A DNA stretch of 31,742 nt from an uncultured Erysipelotrichales bacterium. GTDB taxonomy: Bacteria > Bacillota_I > Bacilli_A > Erysipelotrichales > Coprobacillaceae. The notes beneath the pieces are model-generated. The model made no database searches. It was given only the letters and a program-made list of their open reading frames with translations, and was not told the origin of the DNA. The stretch is from NCBI GenBank assembly GCA_910579135.1, contig CAJTTM010000028.1, positions 1 to 31,742 of the forward strand, written 5' to 3'. Position numbers and translations under genes: made by a program. Below, in pieces: positions 1 to 6,249 of this stretch (the stretch's first letter is position 1; every line of letters starts with the position of its first letter).

Positions 1-115
1 TGAAAACGGTGCTCATGTTTAACATTTTTTAAGACATTTTCAATTTTGCTTGACACAAATGTATAAAAAATTTTTTAGCATTACTTTAACTTCTAATTTA
101 AGATTACATTGATTA
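1..115. other. Left flank, no gene seen
   Basis: This AT-rich stretch has no open frame with a ribosome binding site. Its right part (about 85-115) resembles, with a gap, the sequence just downstream of lysS at about 6200-6245. It is therefore probably the original chromosomal sequence that lay downstream of lysS before the element inserted. Confidence 0.4.
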
Positions 116-275
116 TATCATTATTTATTACGTTTTTTCATTTGTGGGAAAAGAATCACTTCTTGAATAGATTCCTGTCCAGTTAATAACATAACTAATC
201 TATCAACCCATTCCCATACCATCTGTTGGAGGTAATCCATATTCCAATGCTTCTACATAGTCTAAATCCATTTCA
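116..275 (-). pseudogene. Displaced 3' end of lysS (far att junction)
   Basis: About 160 bp repeat the 3' end of the intact lysS (6246-6406), in the same orientation, with roughly six substitutions and a 2-base deletion near 206 that breaks the frame. It includes the lysS stop codon (128-130) and about 12 bases beyond. The match stops abruptly after the shared ATCCATTTCA at 266-275. This is the pattern left when an integrative element recombines into the 3' end of a gene: the element brings a substitute 3' end, and the original end is pushed to the other side and is free to decay. The attachment core should lie at the inner edge, about 255-275. Confidence 0.85.
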
Positions 276-378
276 ATTCATATATAATTTTTATATGCGT
301 TTTTACATATTTTTTCGTATCATTTCATATTCAAAAACATATGATTTTTTAGATTTTTATACATATTTATTTCATTTT

Positions 379-403
379 GTATGCCAAAATGTATGCCACT
401 TTT
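379..403 (+). repeat. Tandem GTATGCCA sites, left end of element
   Basis: GTATGCCA occurs twice, 12 bases apart, and the second copy continues as GTATGCCACTTTT. The same arrangement lies near the other end at 6080-6103, in the same orientation. Paired short repeats at both ends of an element with a tyrosine recombinase look like arm-type binding sites for the integrase or excisionase. This is inference from position and repetition. Confidence 0.55.
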
Positions 404-474
404 CGTAAACATTTATATATTAACTAGTAGAATATAAATTTACTTTTTCTATCAAAATATTTCTTAATATTAAA

Positions 475-503
475 TTGTTAGACAAATTATTATTTGATAT
501 AAT
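475..503 (+). promoter_or_regulatory. Promoter of the type I toxin mRNA
   Basis: TTGTTA (475-480), a 17-base spacer and a perfect TATAAT (498-503). Transcription should start near 510, giving an mRNA of about 185 bases that ends at the hairpin at 663-694. Confidence 0.75.
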
Positions 504-535
504 ACATTTGTTATCGTTCCTCCCTTGAAAGGAGG

Positions 536-557
536 TGATACAGTGTTTCTCGATTTA
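536..557 (+). repeat. Direct repeat copy 1, over the toxin start codon
   Basis: A 22-base sequence beginning TGATACAGTG and ending CGATTTA covers the end of the ribosome binding site, the GTG start and the first codons. It recurs at 700-721 with three transitions only (G/A, T/C, T/C). The antisense RNA made across copy 2 can therefore pair with all 22 bases here, with three G-U wobbles. Confidence 0.85.
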
Positions 558-623
558 ATAGTATCTGTTATGGCAGGAATAATGGTATATTACATATGCA
601 AATGGTTAGACAGACATTTATAA
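543..623 (+). CDS. Small membrane toxin of a type I toxin-antitoxin pair
   Basis: This encodes a 26-residue peptide starting with GTG, behind a near-perfect ribosome binding site (AAAGGAGGTGAT, 528-539). It has a short N-terminus (MFLDL), a hydrophobic span of about 15 residues (IVSVMAGIMVYYI, then C) and a charged tail KWLDRHL. This is the layout of Fst-like membrane toxins: one transmembrane segment plus a polar C-terminal tail. It lacks the Pro of the classic Fst motif, so family membership is by architecture only. The gene is flanked by its own promoter, a bidirectional terminator and a convergent antisense promoter. By analogy the peptide would insert in the membrane and harm the cell if the antisense RNA is lost, stabilizing the element. 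No toxicity is shown by the sequence itself. Confidence 0.8.
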   Translation: MFLDLIVSVMAGIMVYYICKWLDRHL

Positions 624-662
624 CGATAACTAGCCTAGTGTTAAGTTCACTCTAAAAACTAG

Positions 663-694
663 AAAAGGTAAGGAATGGTACTCCTTACCTTTTT
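663..694. terminator. Bidirectional terminator shared by toxin mRNA and antisense RNA
   Basis: A 12-bp perfect stem AAAAGGTAAGGA / TCCTTACCTTTT with a 7-base loop, a T run on the plus side and TTTTC on the minus side. It can stop both convergent transcripts. Confidence 0.9.
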
Positions 695-699
695 GCATT

Positions 700-721
700 T
701 GATACAATGCTTCCCGATTTA
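700..721 (+). repeat. Direct repeat copy 2, template of the antisense RNA 5' end
   Basis: Same 22-base sequence as 536-557 with three transitions. It lies immediately downstream (minus strand) of the predicted antisense start point, so it becomes the interacting end of the antisense RNA. Confidence 0.85.
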
Positions 722-728
722 CGAATAG

Positions 729-757
729 ATTATAACATTGAATCTATTCAATTTCAA
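729..757 (-). promoter_or_regulatory. Antisense RNA promoter
   Basis: On the minus strand: TTGAAA (757-752), a 17-base spacer, and TATAAT (734-729) preceded by TGT, an extended -10. It is stronger on paper than the toxin promoter, as expected for an antitoxin RNA in excess. Confidence 0.8.
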
Positions 758-801
758 GTATGATTATTTTTAACTGTTTTATACATAAATATTTTGCTTT
801 T

Positions 802-1728
802 CTAAACTGATATTTTATCTAATTCTTGATTTATTAATTGAAAATCAAATAAATCCGAATTATAACTAAACATAATTTGTCTTGATAATTTTTCTTTTAT
901 TTGATCATCTATTTTATATCTTGTTAAAAAATCATCTATATCCTCATCTTCTTTTATAAGTGATTGGTATGATAAAATAGCATTAGAATACTCATCACCT
1001 AAATATTTAAAAATCATTAGATAATGATCTGAAGAACGTTTTAGCCACTGTACTATTTTCTCCCACCAAAAATTATCAGAGTTTCCTAAAGACATTCCAT
1101 AAATACAGATTATCTCACTACCGTCAATAAATTGAGATACTTTTTCATTTTTTAAATTTCCTAATCGATCATTTAAAAACGGTTTAATAAATACCGTTTG
1201 TATTTTTCTATTATTTTTTAAATCTTCATTATATATTTGTTTATTATTATTAACTCCCATAATCATATCTTGACTTAAAGAATCATGTATCTTTACACAT
1301 TTACCTATTGAATGTTAAAATTTTGTTCCTCTATATGCATGAGAACCTATACTGCTATATTTTGATTTTGTAATATCAATAAGATTTTGAAAAAGATTTA
1401 TATAATTAAAAATCACAAAATTAAATACCACTTACTCTGCATATGAATTAATTTTAGAATTTAATTTTTGAGATCTAGCCGAATTTCATCTTTTATAAAA
1501 ATTATTTATTGAATCACATGTTTTATCAGCTATTTTATTGGATAATTGATCATAATTAATATTTTTTTCTTGTTCTGATAGATACTTAGAAAATTCTATT
1601 TTAAAATTTCCAAAAGCCTCAATGAATTCTTCTATTTTATCAATAGTTATATTTTTTAATTCTTTTCCACAAGCTAGTTCAAAGTCGTCCCATTCATCTG
1701 GATTATCTTTTATCTTATCCACTATAAT
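802..1728 (-). pseudogene. AbiH-type abortive infection gene, truncated and frameshifted
   Basis: Three pieces on the minus strand read as one damaged protein. Bases 1728-1486 give a segment with DEWDDFE. Bases 1485-1267, in other frames, give VVFNFVIFNYINLF and a following stretch with stops. Bases 1266-802 give GVNNNKQIYNED and IYGMSLGNSDNFWWEKI. The WxDFE, FNY, GVNN and IxGxSLGxxDxxWW elements are those of the AbiH phage-defence family. The N-terminal part, which in the family carries a GNGFD-like nucleotide-binding loop, is missing upstream of 1728, where relaxase sequence begins on the other strand. At least two frame changes occur. The gene cannot make a working protein. Confidence 0.75.
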
Positions 1729-2756
1729 CTAGCACAAGAGTTACAACCATTACATCCTGAAGCATTTATCAAAAGTCGTTTAAAAGAAGTTAAACACATG
1801 AATCGTAAAGATATAAATGTTATGGTTGATTGGATTGTGACTTTACCAAAAAATGTACCACAGAAAGATGAACGAAAATTCTTTGAATACACATATCAAT
1901 TTATGAAAGAAGAATATAGTGAAAAAAACATTATAAGTGCTTGAGTGCATAAAGATGAAACCACAGCTCATATTCATATTGATTTTATACCTGTTATAGT
2001 ACAAGATGGAATTGAAAGATTAAACTGTAAGAAAATAATAAATAAACCCTATCTTAAATCATTTCATCCTAAATTAGAAAAATATTTAGAAAAGTCATTA
2101 GGTTATGTTCCAGAAATATTAAATGACGCAACAATCAACGGAAACAGAACAGTTAAAGAATTAAAAAATCAAGAAGATTTAAGTCTAAAAAAGAGTCTTA
2201 AAAATGTACATGAACATTTAGAAGCAAGTCAAAGTATTATCTCCAATGCTGATAAGATTAATTTTGAAACTTCAAGTTTCCTTGAAAAAACAAAATCATT
2301 GAAAAAGTGTCATCAAATCATTGGTGAATTAAAGCACAGTAATAGACAATTACAAGCTGATACACTTTCTCTAACAAATCTTGTTAACATTCAAAAAAGG
2401 AAATCGACTCATATAGACAAATGCCTTTAGCTAAACAATTAAAGCAAAGAGATGAAGTTATTCATAATCTATATTCATCTATTGATTCATTAGAAAACCA
2501 AATTAGAAATTATGAATATGATAATCAATCATTAAGAGATAATAATCGCTATTTAGATAATAAAGTTGATAGCCTTAAAAATGAATTATCATTTTTTTAA
2601 ATATTTATTTCATGGCTAGGTTTAGATAAGATATTCCAAAAATTTAAAAATAAGTTTATCCATAACAATTATGAAATAGATATTTATTCATTTAAAGAAA
2701 TAAGTTTAATGGCTTTACAAAAAATATCTAAAAAAAATAGAAAATATTACAAATAG
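1726..2756 (+). pseudogene. MobV/Pre-type relaxase, truncated and broken
   Basis: The frame opens abruptly with NLAQELQPLHPEAFIKSRL and continues with HMNRKDINVMVDWIVTLP, then, after a TGA stop (1942-1944), VHKDETTAHIHIDFIPV. That last stretch is the HxDExxPHxH metal-binding motif of MobV (Pre/Mob) relaxases, with Ala in place of the usual Pro. A coiled-coil-rich C-terminal part follows (residues rich in K, E, Q, L), with a frameshift near 2420 (to MPLAKQLKQRD) and a TAA at 2598-2600 before the final stop at 2754-2756. The first 60-70 codons are missing. In the family the protein nicks plasmid or element DNA at an oriT for transfer; this copy is dead. The TGA may have been a Trp codon. Confidence 0.85.
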
Positions 2757-2862
2757 AATTTCATTCATAGAAAAACAAAACCTACCAACAAACGAAATCA
2801 TGACTCAACAAAATGATAGTCAGGCATTAAAAAAGTATAATACGTTAGGAGTGATAAATAAT

Positions 2863-3150
2863 ATGGATGATTTAAAAATGCTTACAAGAGAAGAAGTTGC
2901 TGAATTACTTCATGTTCATGTCAATACAATATCAATGTTACGTGAAGTAGGTATAATAGATGGTATTAAAATTGGTAAAAATTATATATTTTCTCAAAAA
3001 GTTATTCGTACTTTCCAAGATGACTATATTGGTTTAGATGTCAGCAATAAAAATAAAGCTATCATAAGTAAACAAACTGTTGAAAAACGCAAACAAGATG
3101 ACATCAATAAGACTAACTATCATAATGTTCTTTTGGGAGCTATCACATAA
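2863..3150 (+). CDS. Excisionase-like helix-turn-helix protein
   Basis: 95 residues if started at the ATG behind AGGAGTG (2847-2853); an upstream ATG at 2800 has no ribosome binding site. The N-terminal 50 residues (MLTREEVAELLHVHVNTISMLREVGIIDGIKIGKNYIF, in two parts: TREEVAELLHVHVNTIS and KIGKNYIF) form a MerR/excisionase-type winged helix-turn-helix, where the usual pattern is LTxxEvAxlLgvs...ir.G.lp..kiG....f. It overlaps the integrase gene by one base (TAATG), so the two are translated together. In such pairs the small protein binds near the attachment site and favours excision, or controls int expression. Exact role is inferred from context. Confidence 0.75.
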   Translation: MDDLKMLTREEVAELLHVHVNTISMLREVGIIDGIKIGKNYIFSQKVIRTFQDDYIGLDVSNKNKAIISKQTVEKRKQDDINKTNYHNVLLGAIT

Positions 3151-4250
3151 TGACACAAAAAAAAGAAAATAACGAAACATGGTCATTTTATGGAAAATTA
3201 CCAAAAGATGAGAATGGTAAAAGAAGAAATTACAAACGTAGAGGATTCAAGAGCAAAAAGGCTGCTAAACTAGCAGAAACAGAATTTTTAAAACAATATA
3301 ATCATATTTTACCAACTCGTTTAAAATTAAATGATTTGATTGTGGAGTATCATAAAGATACTCCCAGTCATATTAAATTATCCACTATTAAAGCCTATAT
3401 AAGATTTGAAAAATATGTCATATCTCCAAGTTTTGGTAATCGCTATATTGATGATATAACAACAATAGAAATAACACGTTGGATTAATAACATTTTACAA
3501 AACGGTTATAATGGCCGAATTTATGGTGAATCATCAACTCGTAATATCTTATTACATCTATCTGGCTTATTCACATATGCCATTGATCATAATTGGTTGC
3601 AAAAGAATCCATGTCATAAAGTCAAACCACCTAAAGACCCTAATAAAGTTATAAAAAAGCAATCTTGTGAAGAAAATTTTTGGGAAATAGAGGAATATAA
3701 TCAATTTATTAATACAGTTGAAGATGAATACAAAAGAGATCTTTACGAATTTATGTTTCTTACAGGGTTGCGTATTGGTGAGTTCTGTGCTTTGCAATGG
3801 AAAGATGTTGATTTAATCAATAATAAATTAAGAATATCTAAATCATTAAGTGCAATTACCTCAAAAATAACATCACCTAAAACCACTCACTCAAATAGAA
3901 CTATTCAATTACCTAGTAAAATAGTTGAGAAATTAAAGCAAAGATATATCATTGTATCTCAACTAGATGGTTTTAATGAAGATTACTATTTATATAAAGA
4001 CGAAAACTACATCTCTATTGCGACATTTAGAAGATGGTTTAATAAAGATGTTAAAAAATCTGGTGTTAAAAGAATTACTGTACATGTTTTAAGACACTCG
4101 CATGCCTCATATTTATTATCAAATCCAATGATTTCTGAATTGTTAATCGCTGATAGATTAGGACATAGTGTTGAAATGTTACAAAGTACTTATGCACATA
4201 TTTATGAAAAAAGTAGAAAAAATCTCATAGATTTTATTGATGAATTATAA
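3150..4250 (+). CDS. Tyrosine recombinase (phage/ICE-type integrase)
   Basis: 366 residues, normal length for the family. An N-terminal arm-binding region (about 10-50, basic), a SAM-like core-binding domain (about 57-155) and the catalytic domain (about 175-360) can be seen. Catalytic residues are all present: Arg208 (TGLRIGE), Lys244 (SPKTTHSNR), His312 and Arg315 (HVLRHSHAS), His339 (RLGHS) and the nucleophile Tyr348 (STYAHI). It should join and cut the element at the lysS 3' end. The start overlaps the stop of the excisionase-like gene, with GGGAG just upstream. It looks intact, unlike most transfer genes around it. Confidence 0.95.
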   Translation: MTQKKENNETWSFYGKLPKDENGKRRNYKRRGFKSKKAAKLAETEFLKQYNHILPTRLKLNDLIVEYHKDTPSHIKLSTIKAYIRFEKYVISPSFGNRYIDDITTIEITRWINNILQNGYNGRIYGESSTRNILLHLSGLFTYAIDHNWLQKNPCHKVKPPKDPNKVIKKQSCEENFWEIEEYNQFINTVEDEYKRDLYEFMFLTGLRIGEFCALQWKDVDLINNKLRISKSLSAITSKITSPKTTHSNRTIQLPSKIVEKLKQRYIIVSQLDGFNEDYYLYKDENYISIATFRRWFNKDVKKSGVKRITVHVLRHSHASYLLSNPMISELLIADRLGHSVEMLQSTYAHIYEKSRKNLIDFIDEL

Positions 4251-4251
4251 T

Positions 4252-4280
4252 GGTCTTGATTACATATTCAAGACCTTTTA
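4252..4280 (+). terminator. Terminator after the integrase gene
   Basis: Stem GGTCTTGA / TCAAGACC followed by TTTTA, two bases after the integrase stop. Confidence 0.8.
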
Positions 4281-4290
4281 CTTTGCATAG

Positions 4291-4316
4291 CAAAAGAGCC
4301 TCATAATGAAGCTCTC
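4291..4316 (-). terminator. Likely terminator of the nitroreductase gene
   Basis: On the minus strand AGAGC / GCTCT pair across an 11-base loop and are followed by TTTTG. The stem is short, so this call is weaker than its neighbour. Confidence 0.45.
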
Positions 4317-4341
4317 TCATATATAATCGACAAATTATACC

Positions 4342-4881
4342 TTATCCCTTTAAATTAGTTCCAAAAGAGTTAAACCATACCCTTTGTTCAAAGGGTATTT
4401 TATTTACAGGTTTCATATCCTCTAATGCTATTCCTACAGGTAAAAAAGCAACAAGATCATATTCATCTGGCACATTTAATATTTTTGCCATTTTATAACC
4501 TATTTGATCTTTATCTGTAATATGTCCTTCAATCCAACAACTTTGATAACCTAACTCTACAATAGCAAGTAACATGTTTTCAATGGCTGCTGAATAATCT
4601 TGAACTGAAAAGCATTTATCTCTATAAGCATATATTCTTCTTGTCAAAACACATATCATTGCAGGAGCAGTTTCTCCAATAGGAGGTTTAATAACACTAT
4701 GTAATTTTTTTAATACATCCTGATCATCTACAACAATTAAACTTGTCGATTGTTTATTACATCCTGATGGAGCAGATAATCCAGCTTCTACTATTTTCAT
4801 AAGGTCTTTTCTTGGTATTTTTTCTTGTTTATAAACACCTCTATAACTATGTCTATTTATGATTGTATCAATTGTATTCAC
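4342..4881 (-). CDS. Nitroreductase-family flavoprotein
   Basis: 179 residues from a GTG start behind AAAGGAG. The N-terminal NRHSYRGVYKQEKIP matches the RRSxRxF/Y...p.. FMN-phosphate-binding start of the family, and APSGCNKQSTSL is the conserved APS(G/N)xQP-like FMN loop. The C-terminal part, with LVAFLPVGIA and the following short tail, completes the fold. Such enzymes are soluble FMN proteins that use NAD(P)H to reduce nitro compounds, quinones or flavins; the real substrate cannot be read from sequence. It is cargo of the integrative element, next to an acetyltransferase and a HAD phosphatase pseudogene, all on the minus strand opposite to int. Confidence 0.85.
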   Translation of the reverse strand: MNTIDTIINRHSYRGVYKQEKIPRKDLMKIVEAGLSAPSGCNKQSTSLIVVDDQDVLKKLHSVIKPPIGETAPAMICVLTRRIYAYRDKCFSVQDYSAAIENMLLAIVELGYQSCWIEGHITDKDQIGYKMAKILNVPDEYDLVAFLPVGIALEDMKPVNKIPFEQRVWFNSFGTNLKG

Positions 4882-4997
4882 TTAAAAACTCCTTTCATTT
4901 ATTTATTATTAATAAAAGAATCATCCATATGGAGCCAACGGTCCATCATTCATCAATTGGAAGTTTATCATCATATTATATTTTTTCCTCTCAATAT

Positions 4998-5423
4998 TTA
5001 TGTTTTCTTTAAAAAACTATAGCCTTTTTTATAAAATCCCTGCTTTTCATAAAAAGCATGTACACCTAAACGTGTCAATCCTCTATTTAAAGTTATTACA
5101 GACACATTATTATTTTTTGCATATTTTTCACTATACTTAATCAAATTCTTGCCCACACTCATTTTTTGATATTTATGAGAAACCGCTAAGGTAATTATTC
5201 TCATAAGTTTCCCAGATATTTCAAAAGCCAATCCAAAATGTAAACCGATAAATCCAACAACTTGATTATCTTCAACAGCTACAAAAATACAATAATTCTC
5301 ATCTTTACACATATTTTCAATCCTATTTGCAAGTTCTTCACAAGAAACATCATATCCTAATTCACACTTTAATAAGCTGTGTATATCATTTAAATCATTT
5401 GTATCATATAATCTATATTCCAT
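4998..5423 (-). CDS. GNAT N-acetyltransferase
   Basis: 141 residues starting at ATG (MEYRLYDTND); the GTG nine bases upstream overlaps the ribosome binding site GAGGTGA and is unlikely. The GNAT fold is clear: DENYCIFVAVEDNQVVGFIGLH (motif D/strand 4, split around residue 50-70), then ITLAVSHKYQKMSVGKNLI, where QKMSVGK sits in the acetyl-CoA pyrophosphate loop (usual form Q/RxxGxG/A), and the C-terminal HAFYEKQGFYKKG. The loop has Met and Ser in place of the first glycine-type residues, a mild deviation. The substrate is unknown. It is element cargo, between the nitroreductase and the broken HAD gene. Confidence 0.85.
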   Translation of the reverse strand: MEYRLYDTNDLNDIHSLLKCELGYDVSCEELANRIENMCKDENYCIFVAVEDNQVVGFIGLHFGLAFEISGKLMRIITLAVSHKYQKMSVGKNLIKYSEKYAKNNNVSVITLNRGLTRLGVHAFYEKQGFYKKGYSFLKKT

Positions 5424-5457
5424 TTTTATCACCTCATTTTTATAATTATCTAAGAAC

Positions 5458-5967
5458 TTAACCTATATATTTACATACATCTAATAAGCTATTACATTTC
5501 CTTACATCATTTTCCTTTCCTGAATAATTAATTCCATAGAATGTTAATCCAAAATATTTAGCTAATAAATAATCGGCTTGACTATCTCCACAATATATAG
5601 ATGATTGCATATCTATATCATATTCTTTTAATGCCTTCTCTATCATTCCATGTTTTGGCTTTTTACAACAACAATGATCTAAATCATTATGAGGACAATA
5701 ATAAATATTCAATACATTGATTCCATTATCTTGTAAAATTGTTAATAATTTTTCCGTAAATGAATAATAATCGTTTATCGAAATAATACCATCAGCTATT
5801 ATATATTGATTTATAACTATGATAATTTAAAATCCTTTTTCAATTAATTTTTTTATTCCTTCAATAGAACCATTTAATAACTCTGGTTCTGTTACATTTT
5901 TCCATTCTTTATCTGGATAATCTTTATTAATTGTTCCATCTCTATCTAAAAAAGCAATCTTAATCAT
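5458..5967 (-). pseudogene. HAD phosphatase (GmhB/HisB-N type), broken by one stop
   Basis: Read through, this is a 169-codon frame starting at ATG 5967 behind GGAGAG. It has the family marks in order: FLDRDGTIN (HAD motif I, nucleophile Asp), KGF-stop-IIIVINQ (motif II region), YYCPHND...CCCKKPKHGM (the Cys-rich zinc loop and motif III Lys of D-glycero-D-manno-heptose bisphosphate phosphatases and HisB-N) and YCGDSQADYLLA (motif IV). A single TAA at 5827-5829 interrupts the frame after residue 46, between motif I and the rest. No frameshift is needed. The second half (84 residues) could only restart without the nucleophile, so the enzyme should be inactive. The original substrate was probably a sugar phosphate. 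Confidence 0.85.
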
Positions 5968-6079
5968 TTTTATCTCTCCAAATTTAATTAAATATAAATT
6001 ATTATATCATTTTCATACAAAATACTAAATCATTTTATATATAATGAATCAAGTTTACTTTTTATCAAAAAATTTTATT

Positions 6080-6103
6080 GTATGCCATTTGTATGCCACT
6101 TTT
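6080..6103 (+). repeat. Tandem GTATGCCA sites, right end of element
   Basis: Two GTATGCCA copies 11 bases apart, the second continuing as CTTTT; same orientation and form as 379-403 at the left end. Probable recombinase arm sites. Confidence 0.55.
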
Positions 6104-6128
6104 AAATCATACGTTTTAGACTAAACAA

Positions 6129-6199
6129 AAAAGCATAATTTTCTAATAACCAAAAAGGTCATCAAATATCACTTCATGATTTAAGAAAACTATGCTTTT
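6129..6199 (-). terminator. Likely lysS terminator with long loop
   Basis: Arms 6129-6144 and 6184-6199 pair over 16 positions with one G-U, around a 39-base loop, and the minus strand continues with a T run (GCTTTTTTG). It lies about 50 bases after the lysS stop and comes with the element, not from the original locus. Confidence 0.55.
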
Positions 6200-6249
6200 A
6201 TTTTAACTATTCATTTAAATTTAAAATCAAAATTATGCTGATTTTATCA

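Larger units (their letters stand above)
510..630 (+). promoter_or_regulatory. Fold-back and RBS-masking structure in toxin mRNA
   Basis: GTTATCGTT (510-518), at the expected 5' end of the mRNA, is perfectly complementary to AACGATAAC (622-630) just after the toxin stop codon, so the mRNA ends can pair. In addition CCTCC (519-523) can pair with the ribosome binding site GGAGG (531-535), leaving a 7-base loop. Both structures would limit translation of the full-length transcript, a common feature of type I toxin mRNAs. Confidence 0.6.
660..722 (-). ncRNA. Antisense RNA antitoxin (par RNA II-like)
   Basis: A strong minus-strand promoter (729-757) should start this RNA near 722, and the shared hairpin at 663-694 should end it, giving about 60 bases. 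Its first 22 bases are the complement of direct repeat copy 2 (700-721) and so can pair with the toxin translation start at 536-557. Its 3' part is the complement of the toxin mRNA terminator. Convergent RNAs that share a terminator and interact through direct repeats are the known design of the enterococcal par/Fst locus. Size and layout match it closely. The RNA itself is predicted, not observed. Confidence 0.75.

Noticed and set aside
226..408. Open frame of 60 codons near the left junction
   Set aside because: It starts inside the displaced lysS end, has no ribosome binding site and runs through the recombinase-site repeats.
1942..1944. TGA possibly read as Trp (also at 13378-13380 and 13542-13544)
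   Set aside because: Intact genes such as ftsH use TGG for Trp, and real genes (for example the SdpI-like gene) end with TGA. The interrupted frames also carry TAA or TAG stops and frameshifts, so they are decayed genes, not recoded ones.
4900..4965. Short peptide frame (MMINFQLMNDGPLAPYG) upstream of the nitroreductase
   Set aside because: It has a weak GAGAGG ahead and could be a leader peptide or a remnant, but at 17 codons with no other support it cannot be told from chance.
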